Origin: Symbiotaphrina buchneri
Lineage: Eukaryota; Ascomycota; Symbiotaphrinales; Symbiotaphrinaceae
Direction of reading: 5' to 3'
DNA length: 64,000 bases
Assembly: GCA_001599915.1 (NCBI GenBank)
Contig: BCIG01000030.1
Span: forward strand, 186,001-250,000
Shown: piece by piece, positions 44,201 to 54,567 of the stretch
How the letters are laid out: the number at the start of each line of letters is the position of its first letter
Position numbering within the stretch: the stretch's first letter is position 1
Position numbers and translations under genes: made by a program
Notes under the pieces: model-generated
Seen by the model: the letters and a program-made list of their open reading frames with translations, nothing else
Database searches by the model: none
What the model was told of the DNA's origin: nothing

Positions 44201-46482
44201 AGTTGATGGTATTCATCAGAGCCACCGTTCCCGGTCGTTCTAGGGGCCAACAAGCGTGCGCGACGGAGTAGCCACTTCATACGCTGATTTGCAGAACCTG
44301 AAGTCTTCTGTTCCCCGTACTTCGGTGGTAATGCAGAGGGTGTGCGCCTGGCATTTATTGACCGCATTGCGGCTGGAGGCGTAGCCGGTGAGACAAAGGT
44401 CACGTATGGATGGCTTGGAGGGGGAAGAAAGTTTCCTCGAATCAAGCTGCGGGCGTACGGAAAGGCCATGAGGTTCTGCATGCCTTGGAACAAGGATTTT
44501 GGCAGTGGAGGACGGTTGAGACCCCAAGGTGAAGGTACTCGTGCTGAATCATTCCTAGTCCCGTCAAGCTTTTCCAAAAAGTCCGGGTCCCGTGCTGGCG
44601 CAGTGGGACCAAAGAGATGTCGTGGGGCGGACGCAAGAGCCCTGAGAGGTCGTATTGGAACCGTGCATGATAGAACTTGAACACTGCCATCGCTGGTCTG
44701 CGATAGCTGTCTGCTCGGGCGGTTACGCTGCGGCGATGCAGCTGGTGTCATGCGCCTTCCTTTTGCATCATTGCCTATCCCTGGTCCTTCTTGAGAGTCC
44801 GGATGACGAGGAGCATCAGCTTCAAGGTAGCTTTGCTCGTTAAAGCGCGTACCAGGCACCCCACCCGGATGAATTTCATCACGGGCACTTCCATGTGTGC
44901 AATCCGAACTATCCCAGTACAATGAAACAAGTCGTCTCCAACACTTCTTTAGGTCTGCGAATATCTGCATAGCGTAGATGACCGGACTACCTTCTTGAAT
45001 AACTTCCCGACAGAGAAAGTTCAGTTCATCGCAAAACTGTTTCCGTAATTCCAGATCAGGGACGAAGTCGTCCACAAAATAATTCATGATCCAGTGCCGA
45101 ATCGCGACAAAAGATCTTACGCCGACGATCCTGCCCATGTCAAGGTTTCGGTATACGGCAGTGCCTTGACGGAGGCGGCACATCAGATGGCTAAGGAGAT
45201 CGCTCTTCGATATCCAATCCCTGTAGGTCAAGAAAAAGTCCGAGAGTACGTCATAATCGAGATGTTCGAGGGAGGTTATCTCCGCAATTAATCGGACATC
45301 TGTAGCTGCACGGATCTGGACTCTATCCTGATGGTAGAGAACTACCGCCGGATGATGCATGTTTCTCTGCATGGCTTCGTGGACTGCGGGGGTAATAGGG
45401 ACCCGACTATGACGTGATGTTGATAGGAGGGCAGATTCAGTTGACGCTTGGTCAGTTTTGGATGGTCTTTGCCGGATGGTGTGAGACGTTGGACGATACG
45501 ACCAAGGACTCAGAAACGTCGAATCATGCGTATGGCCTGGGGGCACCGGAAAAATCTCGTCGAACTCCCGTTGTGAGAAAACTGAACTGGCAAATCCTTC
45601 ACTTGCAGCAGACGTATAGGCCGAACTGCGAAGAAATGCACTTCCTCGATCGTTGAATCTCGGCTCCCCTAATCGATAATGCGGTATCGAGACTTCAAGC
45701 AGAGCGGTGGAGAACTCTTCCGCAGTCTTTGGCCGCTTTGCAGCAGGAGGATCTATTACAACCTGGAAGGAACCAGTAGTAGGATCATATCTTGGGAGAC
45801 CCTCGTTCACCGTCGAAGCTGATTGAGTCCGTCGATGTGAGGGCCGCATTGTCTGTGTAGACGCGCCATATTGGTCTCGTGACCCGGCGCGTCTACGCGG
45901 TGGAGTACGTGCCGGATTAACAGTCGGTTGATCTTCAGTCAAGGGTGGATGGGCTTCCTGAGCAAGGAATTGCATATCCATCAATGCGTTGTTGTCCTGG
46001 TTTGAGCTCATCAAAGGCGCTGACCGAGGCGCCGTCGAGCTAACTGCTGCTACTGGGCGATTTGCCGGGCCCCTTACAGGTCTACAGGGTGATGTTGTTA
46101 GTCACATAGAGAGCTGGGAAACAGAGAAAGATGACGAGCATGAAAAGAAGGTCCACGGGAGCGCATAGTGGACAAACCTGAGATAAATCATCCCATTGAT
46201 TCCGACATTCCCAACTGTGAACTGTCTTCCCCCAAGACCCACACCACCAGTGGTGGTCTCCGTCGCATGGCGCCCATCGCCAATTGCGCTGAACTTCTTT
46301 GGCTGGGCCGTCAATTGAGGTGCGTGTCGCGAATTCACCGCCGCCGATATCGCTTTGTTGAGGCGCGTGTTATCAACGTCCTTGCTCTTGGATGGGATGT
46401 TCCGCGTTGTCGGGGCCAGTCTGATCCCTTCACCTTGGTCATCCTTCATTTCTTCTCCCCAACTCATGTCCAATCCTGTCAT
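41243..46482 (-). CDS. LTE1: Ras-family guanine nucleotide exchange factor, Lte1-like
   Basis: Three exons (46178-46482, 41544-46081, 41243-41493) encode 1697 residues. The first intron is 96 nt with a GTGACTAAC branch region; the second is 50 nt. The N-terminal block ends FTVGNVGINGMIYLRP. A RasGEF_N domain lies at about 350-455 (DVLSDFFLTYRDWISKSDLL, VRSFVAIRHWIMNYFVDDFV). About 1000 disordered, Ser/Thr/Pro-rich residues follow. The catalytic CDC25/RasGEF domain fills the last ~210 residues: SWKDLVNLKSSSNLSTLNWV, RARTIIKYIHIAARCREMGN, FIGIYTHDILATKD, LINWDRCRTIARVTKMV. This two-end arrangement matches Lte1, which promotes mitotic exit in yeast and polar growth in moulds. A shorter model starting at 46011 would miss the conserved first block. 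Confidence 0.92.
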
Positions 46483-49050
46483 TGACCGCAGAGAACTTCA
46501 CCGTCTGTCCAGACCTCGGATCTTAAGAGGATAGCTACATCCACCACCAATCCGCCGTCATGGATCTTCAGTTGCAGGAAACGTTGCTCCATACATATAT
46601 ACTCTCGGGGGATGTTGTTGCTCCCCTGCCCAGCGCGTCTACCAATCAGCTCGACTGGTCTCGACAATGGCTGGTAGAGGATAGCATTGAAATTGATGGT
46701 GATGACGAGCCTCTAGCAGTGCTAAGAGTCAGTTGCGACAGCGCCGACATGACGAACGACAAGGAGGAAGGAAACGGGGTGGAAGAATGCCATGGACAGG
46801 ATCGCACAGACCTCGCACAGCCGGGGGTGCCAAGCGCAAGACTGTCAACTGTTTACCTCTAACCACCCAAGCTTTTTTTGCTGCGCGGACAGCCGAGTCT
46901 AGACACCCACAAAAGCTCGGTCGATCGTCTGACAGCCCGCTCGCTCTTTGAACGTGCGCAATGGAGAACAACGACGACAAAATGGAGGCAACTGATGGCG
47001 ATTGCCAGCTTGTTACGGCGTTGAGCGGGGCAGAAGACCATCACAGAAGAAGATGGGACAAGACCGACAAGACCGACAAGACCCTCCCTCACGCCGTACG
47101 AGTACAAAGCATACTATCACACGCTACCCGTTAGACAGTTCGGGCGTCTCTTGTCGTGCGCCTTACAATTCATTTCCCACCAGGCAGAACAGGGGTTTGT
47201 TGGGCGGCGCGCAAGCCACAAGTTCCGCAACCCTTCTAAAGCCAAGCCAGCAATCGATATAGCGCCAGTTGACGGCACATTTTACTCCCATAGACTAGCT
47301 AGAAGGCCGAACAACCGTTTATTCCACTATCACGCTGAAGCAAGGGCAGTATTTGCAAAGGACAAGACTCCAAGATGCCATATTATGAGATGGCCCAAGT
47401 TGACGAAGTTCAGTGGAATATCTTTGTGTCCGTTTTACCCCTCGCGGTAAATGATCAGACGGTCGAAATTTGCGTCAAAGTCCTCTTCCCTGCAAGCGAA
47501 GGCTTGGTAAAATTAAACCCCCTGTTTCTGGCATGATGATGGAAGAATAGATTGGCCCAGGACTGATTTCAAGGCCACCGAAACAGACATCATCATAAGG
47601 TACACTGGACAGCGAAATCTGACATCACTGTGCCCGCTTTGACAGTGATGATTTTGGCTTTGCTCAATTCTGTGGCCTGGAGACAATTGAGGAAGAAGAG
47701 CCAAGATCATCCGTTTCAACTCCGGAACGCGGAATTGGGTTCCAGGGACGGTCGGCCGGCACCAGGACCAGCGACGGCGGGAGCGACGGAGACAATCCGA
47801 CAGTAAGGTCCAGCCAGTCATCGTCCACTGTCACCCTCCACATCTGCACGGGAGGAGACAGCCATGTGCCGGCGAGTGGAGATGCATTGTGATAGCTGCC
47901 CCTTGGAAATCTATTGGGTGCCTCAATTCCGGGGACAGAACAAGGTTGCAGGTATTACTGCTCCGCGGCCATATTGAGGTCCGGTACGGGTCACTTGCGT
48001 CTGAGTGTTACTAACCGGCTAGATAACGTTTCCTGTACGTCCTCATTGTGGACTCCCTTATATCCGAGCACAATTGCACATACATGGAGATCAGAGTGTC
48101 ATCCTCACGGGGGCTTTCGCCCATCTTCTCCTTCGGCCGAGGATGGTGAGGATGCCTGACGTTCCACAGAAACGGCTGGGATGCAGGTGATGGCAGATTA
48201 TTCTGGACTAACTCCCCTCCTGCATCGGAGCAACAACCGAGAATGGGCATATCCTCGAAGCCACTTCGCTTATACACCAGGATTCCCATGACAGACAGTC
48301 ACTCGTAGGCATGTTGAACTGCCGGAAAAGCAATCGTAGAGTACTCCGTAAGCCGAGCCAGAATTTTGAGGCCATGATTTCATCACGACGCTTGTGCATT
48401 GTTGATCGTGGAGCACATTACGGCCTGTACCTTACTTAGCAGGTCATTGCAACCAAAATATGAAGGTAGCTGGAACGCGCCGGCAGTGGTTTGGAGTTGA
48501 AACCGCCGTTTACCGGGACCACGGTTCACCTGCCGGAGCGACTAAGATGCGGCGAGATGGATCATCGTGGGACGATTGCGGTTCGGTACTTTGCTTTCAC
48601 GAACCTCGATGACCCTGCGGCGATTTTCACATGAAATTGTACCTTACCTGGAAGTTTCAAGTATGGAGAGAGCGAAGTCCGGTCCGATAGCCGAAAATTG
48701 CACCTTGCTTTGCGTGTTGAGGGAGAGACTCTTGGGGCCACTCATGACGCTTCCGTGTCTGCTGACTTGACGAGCAATGAACTAGTGCGTAGCCGGACCG
48801 GGCCTCCGTCTTTCACCTCGGCTTTCTTCCCCACAGTCACCCAGTCTTAAACCGCTGCCACCCGCACTACTGCGGCTCACCATCCCACGCTCTCCACAAC
48901 AATCGCGGGCTTCTCCTCTCCCTCTCTCTCTCACCTCCGTTTCCTCTATTTTGAATTAGTTGGGTTCTTGCTGTGATCTCTTCTTTCTTCTGCTGTGCAG
49001 TGCCTTTCGCCTCCATTTCTAGCATAACGTCCAATATCCTATAGCACACA
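46483..49050. other. long divergent intergenic region
   Basis: These 2.57 kb separate the divergent LTE1-like and fumarate reductase genes. A 100-residue frame at 46560-46862 (plus) and several others lack domains, splice support or recognisable homology. The last ~250 bp before 49051 are CT-rich, as expected of a strong fungal promoter/leader. Confidence 0.5.
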
Positions 49051-51228
49051 ATGGGCCCTCGGGTTATAGTAGTCGGTGGTGGACGTGAGTCTCTTCAGCA
49101 GAGTTATTTTTTGCTATGAATCACAACTAATAATGCCATTTATTATGCAGTGTCTGGTCTGAGTGCTGCGCATACGCTCTATCTCTCTGGCGGCAACGTC
49201 CTCGTGCTCGACAAGCAAGGTAAGCAAAGGCAGCCGAGGTCCTGGCCAGGGGCGCATGTGAAAGGCTGACCCTCGCCCCAGGTTTCTTCGGAGGCAACTC
49301 CACCAAGGCCACGTCTGGTATCAACGGCGCTCTCACGCGAACACAGATAGATGCCGGTATCAAGGACAGCGTCCAGCAATTCTACGATGACACCTTGAAG
49401 TCTGCGCGGGATAAGGCGAGACCAGATCTTATCAAGGTTCTGACATACAAGTCGGCTGCTGCTGTAGAGTGGCTGCAGGATGTCTTCAACCTCGATCTTA
49501 CTCTAGTATCCCGGCTGGGGTAGGTTACAGCATCTTCAGAAGCACTGAGCTGTTACTGACATCTTTGCTAGCGGTCACTCCCAACCCCGTACTCACCGTG
49601 GTCATGATGCAAAGTTCCCCGGTATGGCTATCACATATGCTCTGATGCAGCGACTCGAAGAGCTTGCGGAGAATGAGCCAGATCGCGTCGAGATCATCAA
49701 AAAGGCCAAGGTGGTCCGAGTCAACAAGGAGGGCAACAAGGTCACAGGCGTGACGTACGAGTTCAATGGCAAAGAGCACTCCGTTGACGGGCCTGTGGTA
49801 TTAGCCACCGGTGGTTACGCGGCAGATTTTGGCGAGAGCTCCCTCCTTAAGCAGTACAGACCAGATACCTATGGCCTTGCTACAACAAACGGCACACATG
49901 CCACCGGTGACGGTCTCAAGATGGTCATGGAAATCGGCGGCAACGGCATTGATCTAGACAAAGTACAAGTCCACCCTACAGGCTTGGTGGACCCCAAAGA
50001 CCCAGGGTCCAAGTGGAAGTTCCTGGCTGCCGAAGCCCTACGGGGTGAAGGTGGTCTGCTTCTCAACTCCAAGGGCGAACGATTCTGTGACGAGCTCGGC
50101 CACCGCGACTACGTGTCCAACGAGATGTTCAAGATCAAGAAGGACAAGTGGCCAATCCGGCTAGTCCTTAACTCCAAGGCATCAAACGTCCTCAACTTCC
50201 ACACCAGGCACTACTCCGGGCGAGGCTCAATGAAGAAGATGACCGGTGAGCAGCTGGCCAAAGAAATCGGCGTCTCCCCCGACAAGCTCCAGAAGACCTT
50301 TGAGGAATACAACGCAATCGCCGAGGGCAAGAAAAAGGACCCTTACGGCAAGCGTTTCTTCCACAACCTGCCTTTCGACATCAACGACGACTTCCACGTC
50401 GCCCTAATGGAGCCCGTGCTCCACTTCACCATGGGCGGTATCGAAATCAACGACAAGGCACAGGTGCTCAACAAAGAAGGCAAGCCCTTCAACGGCCTCT
50501 ACGCCTGCGGCGAACTGGCAGGCGGCGTCCACGGCGCCAACCGCCTGGGTGGTTCATCCCTTCTAGGATGTGTCGTCTACGGGCGCGTAGCCGGTGACTC
50601 GGCATCGCAGTACCTCTTCCAGCAAGTCCTCAAGGGCGGCGTCTCAAGCGCCGCCCAGCGCCTGGGCCAGATCTCTCTCCACATCGACCCCAACACACCC
50701 GGCAAGGTATCCGTGGAGTGGGGCAGCGGCGCATCCGGATCCTCAGCCGAGGGCAGCACGCAGCGGCAGCAGTCGCAGACATCCACCTCATCCGTCGCGC
50801 GCGACGACGCCGACTCGGCCGACCCGGGCAAGGTGTCGAAGCCCGTCAACCCCAAGGACTTCAAGGTGCCCGAGAAGGAGTTCAGCATGGAGGAAGTGGC
50901 CAAGCATAATAAGAAGGACGACCTGTGGGTTGTCATCAAGGGTGTCGTGCTCGATGTAACGAACTGGCTGGATGATCATCCCGGCGGTCCCCAGGCGCTG
51001 ATGAACTACATGGGAAGAGATGCCACGGAGGGTGAGTCCCCCATTCTTCTCTTTCTTCGTTTTTTTTCTTTCCTCGCCATCCAGCGCATTCCAATAGAAT
51101 TGCACACAGTGCTGACTTTTTGATCTGCAGAATTCGCTATGCTTCACGACGACGAGGTCATCCCCAAGTACGCCGCCAACATCGTCATCGGCCGCGTCAA
51201 GGGCCAGGAGGTCACCCTTGAGTTATAG
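49051..51228 (+). CDS. soluble fumarate reductase with C-terminal cytochrome b5 domain
   Basis: Five exons (49051-49084, 49151-49219, 49282-49519, 49572-51031, 51131-51228) encode 632 residues. The flavoprotein part begins at the very N-terminus with the FAD dinucleotide fold VIVVGGGLSGLSAAHTL, followed by GFFGGNSTKATSGINGA, GGHSQPRTHR, VVLATGGYAAD, HPTGLVDPKD and GGVHGANRLGGSSLLGCVV, the family signature. This matches the Osm1/Frd1-type enzyme that reduces fumarate with FADH2 or NADH and reoxidises flavin in anoxia. A linker rich in Ser/Gln/Asp leads to a cytochrome b5 domain (FSMEEVAKHNKKDDLWVVI, DDHPGGPQALM) with both haem-ligand His regions. There is no clear targeting peptide ahead of the FAD motif, so it may be cytosolic. 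Confidence 0.94.
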
Positions 51229-51655
51229 TTGGAGGGTGCAGTCGTGCTTCCCGCGTGGATGGAGGGCAGCTTGTAGCAGCGATGGCGGAGGCCTAAAACA
51301 GTTGTTGCTTTCTTTTTGTCGATTATAGCCCATTATTGGAAACAATAGAGAAAACGTTCATGAACACTCGAAGACGTGATCACGCAAATCTTGTATGGCA
51401 AGGACAGGTGACAGGCGTAGTTCTTATTTTAGGAGAAGATACCACGATTCATAGGAACCTCCAAATTCCACAATCTTGACGGAAGTCGGTTTAGGCATCA
51501 CCCTGTCTGCATCTCAGACTGTAAATCCAGCGCATATAATGTGAATAGTCTGCCACCCCATCATCTAACCCGTTCCAACATACAGGCTTTCACTCCCACT
51601 CTCTGAGTTGCAAACGCCCCGCTGCGGAATAGAAGATGATGAAACAAGATGGCAC
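51229..51655. other. convergent intergenic region
   Basis: 3' flanks of the fumarate reductase and the PIP-box protein genes. No gene is visible. Confidence 0.6.
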
Positions 51656-54567
51656 TTAGTACAATCGATGCGGCCGCCAGAAATTGCCCAACCTCTCATC
51701 AAAACGGCCGACAATATCAAGTTCAGCCTCCCTATCGGCAATACCGCCCATTTCAGCATCTGGAAACTCATGAGCATGATAGTGTTCTACAACATCATCA
51801 TCCGGCAAGGCATCGTCTAGCAGCTCTGTATCCTGGACATAAAGCAATTCGGATGCGCCATTTTCATCGACTTCATCAGCTACGGGGTCGACTGCTCGCA
51901 TTCGGTACTCAATCCTCCCGTTTGTCTTAGATTGCGGCAGGTTGTCGGTCCACAACGGAACTAGGGAACCTTGCGAGTAGGTTGGATCAGCGTACATATG
52001 TGGCATACTGGAGTGACGCGCAGCAAGACTATGTCTTGGATCTGGGCGCTCGATGGACATAGGCAAAGGTGCAGCCTCTGATATGGTATGCATATTCCGT
52101 CGCAACCAGTATGGCCAGTGGTCTTCCTCGCGGAGAGACTCCTCTGACTGTTCAGAGCTCTTTGACTGACGAGGCGCTTGTACTGCGTCCTTATGACTGG
52201 CATTATTGGACGAAGGGGTTGGCGCCGAAGGAGGAATGTGCTTCTGGCCGGCGATGCCTTCATTGATATCCTTGTGATGTTGTGAAATGCGGCCTCTCGA
52301 AGTAGATGTCACATGTGATGTAGCTTCTCGTGATTTTTGACCATCTTCAGCGGCTCGAACATGATCCTGGTCAGACACGGATTGATGGGACACATGAGGC
52401 GAGGCAGCTGATTTGGCCTTTTCGCTGGCAAGGCTCCGCGTGGGCGCTACTGCTGTAGTACTATGCCTCGAGGATAGCAACTCTCGGTCCGTGTCTCTTT
52501 GGATATTGGCTGTTATGCTTCGTGGCTGCGAGACTTTGCTGCTCACGGGAAGCGGTAAAGCAGAACCAATCATTTCAGCACGAGAGAGACCAGCTTCACA
52601 AGCCTGAAGTAAGTTGAATAGAGACACCTCATTATCTGCTCCGGACACCTCTGTGGCCCCTCGTTCAGTTGCTTCGCAGTCCGTCTCATGGCTGCCATGT
52701 TCACCATCTGCCGTCTTCTGCTGGGCAGTCTCTCGCGGGACAGGCTCGGCCACAGCTGGAGAATGGTCGCTCTGCGTCAAAGGTTTCTTTCGTCCAACAA
52801 CTGAAGCGGAAGCAGACTTCGGTACTTCCACAAGATCATCGGTAGGTCCTGCCGGTGGCCTCGCTTCTTCAGAGGTTTTAGTCTTAGAATTAACGCGCGA
52901 CTCTTGATCTAGAGAGTCAAGGCCCGGACTGCACCGTCGCACTGTAGCCCTAGATTTGTGCAGTTGGCCGATTGCTCCAGCAATCGCGTTTGTCTTCTTC
53001 TTGTCAATATCAACTGACCTACCTGGAGGCGACCGTGGGGCGGGGCGGGACGATCTTCTTGGGGAGGTGGACCATGTCAGAGCTGAGGCTGATCGGCTTG
53101 GTGAACGTTGCCTTGGTGAGCTGCTTGTCCTGGTGATATGCCGGTCACAATATACGGCTGGCCGTACAGGGCTCGATGTAGAAGGTCCACGAGTACCAAA
53201 ACCAAGAAAAGGCTTCTCTGGTAACTCAACCGAGGGAACTGCGGTCGACGATATATCGCGGACATCTGCCGCTAAGTCCGAGTGTCTTGTCATGTCTGGA
53301 ATTCTTGATTTGGTTCGTGGGGAGGGTCGGGCGCCAGTATTGGTGTCGCTCTCCTGTAAGGGCCGGCGCATAGACATGAAGAAGTCTGATATTTCTCCTT
53401 GCTCTGCGGCATCCCGGGGTTTCTTCTGCCGCTTTCGCGGCTGAACAGCTTCAATAGCCTCCTGAGGACGCTTGGCATCCCTCCCTTTTTTAAGGAAAGA
53501 TGTTTCCGAGAAGGTAAGGTCAGGGACTTAGGTAAGTTAGCTGATTCTTCAGTTGTTGTCAAAGGTATAGGAACAATCTCACGTCCGCTTCTGCGTACAG
53601 GGGATGAAGCACGGCCTCTGTTGAACAATCCTAGAGCAGTTGTAGGTTTCATCTGGCCAAAATGGTCAATATAAACATAGACGATTCATTCGTCGCCTTT
53701 AATCATAGGTAGTCCACGTACTGTCAGACGATCCGCCCCGACATTGTCAGGTGCAAAGCCACGAATTACATCTCGTAAAGACGTTTCTCTAAGGTGCTTT
53801 TCGGATTTGCGCCTTTTCCTCTTCTTTTTCTTTCGATCTCGCCGTCTCACCTCCTGTTTCCCCTTGCTCTTCTGTTTTAGGTCATATTTATCAGGTCGTG
53901 TCTTGTGCCTAGGGCGTCTCTCGTACTTGGCCGCCTGCTTTTCATCTTCTTCGGAAGAAGTGTCTGATGAAGAGGATGAAGAAGGGCTGGAGACACTTGA
54001 GCGGTCATCTCCTGAAGCTGACCTGGCTCTTTTTGGATGTTGATCTCTCCCCTCATCACTCTTAGATTTCCGTGGCCGGTCGGCTTCAAGAGTTCTGTGA
54101 AGAGTCGAGATTGGAGCCGGCTCCAAGAAAAAGCTGCTTGGTGACCTGCGTCGCCTGCGCCTGGCTCGGCCCTCTACGTCTTGACCAACTGACCTAGCTA
54201 GGCCATCCTCCATCCCATTGATCCTTGACGCAACCTGCATAGCCAATTTGTCTGCTAGGCGGAGCTCCCGTGGCCCGCCGAATGAGTTCGATCGTCTCCC
54301 GCGCATGAGGTCCTCCTGCAGGCCTTCCTGTGGCTGTTGGTCAACGCCGGCCAAGCGATGCAGCTTGCTGGCATGTATGCTGCCCTGGCTCGTCGAGCCA
54401 GCACCTTTGCCCGGTCTGTCCAGTCGCAGCTTATCCTTGAAGCCGCCGGAAGACGGGTGTGCCTCATTAGATCTTCTGCATGTTGCCGGCGCTGTACCTT
54501 CGCATCCTGTTGGTCCGCCAGTAGTCGCTGCCATCCATTGCTCGATATCAACCCTGTGACGAGGCAT
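51656..54567 (-). CDS. large basic disordered protein with PIP box, unknown
   Basis: Three exons (53722-54567, 53583-53652, 51656-53526) encode 928 residues; introns are 69 nt (GTACGT...CCAG) and 56 nt (GTGAGA...TAAG). I do not recognise the family by name. The N-terminus is MPRHRVDIEQWM. Basic clusters follow (RARRRRRRSP, RRRDRKKKKRKRRK), probably nuclear signals. Short blocks that look conserved are LRDVIRGFAPDNVGADRLT, MKPTTALGLFNRGRASSP and GLPDLTFSETSFLKKGRD. Residues 348-355 (QGEISDFF) fit the PCNA-interacting PIP consensus exactly, with basic residues on both sides. The remainder is Ser/Thr/Glu-rich, with one ordered-looking patch (EEDHWPYWLRRNMHTI) near 780. A nuclear, replication- or repair-linked role is inferred only from the motif. 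Confidence 0.82.

Noticed and set aside
46560-46862. 100-residue plus-strand frame upstream of the LTE1-like gene
   Set aside because: Starts with a plausible ATG and acidic sequence, but there is no family resemblance and it ends in low-quality sequence; could be a leader ORF or chance.
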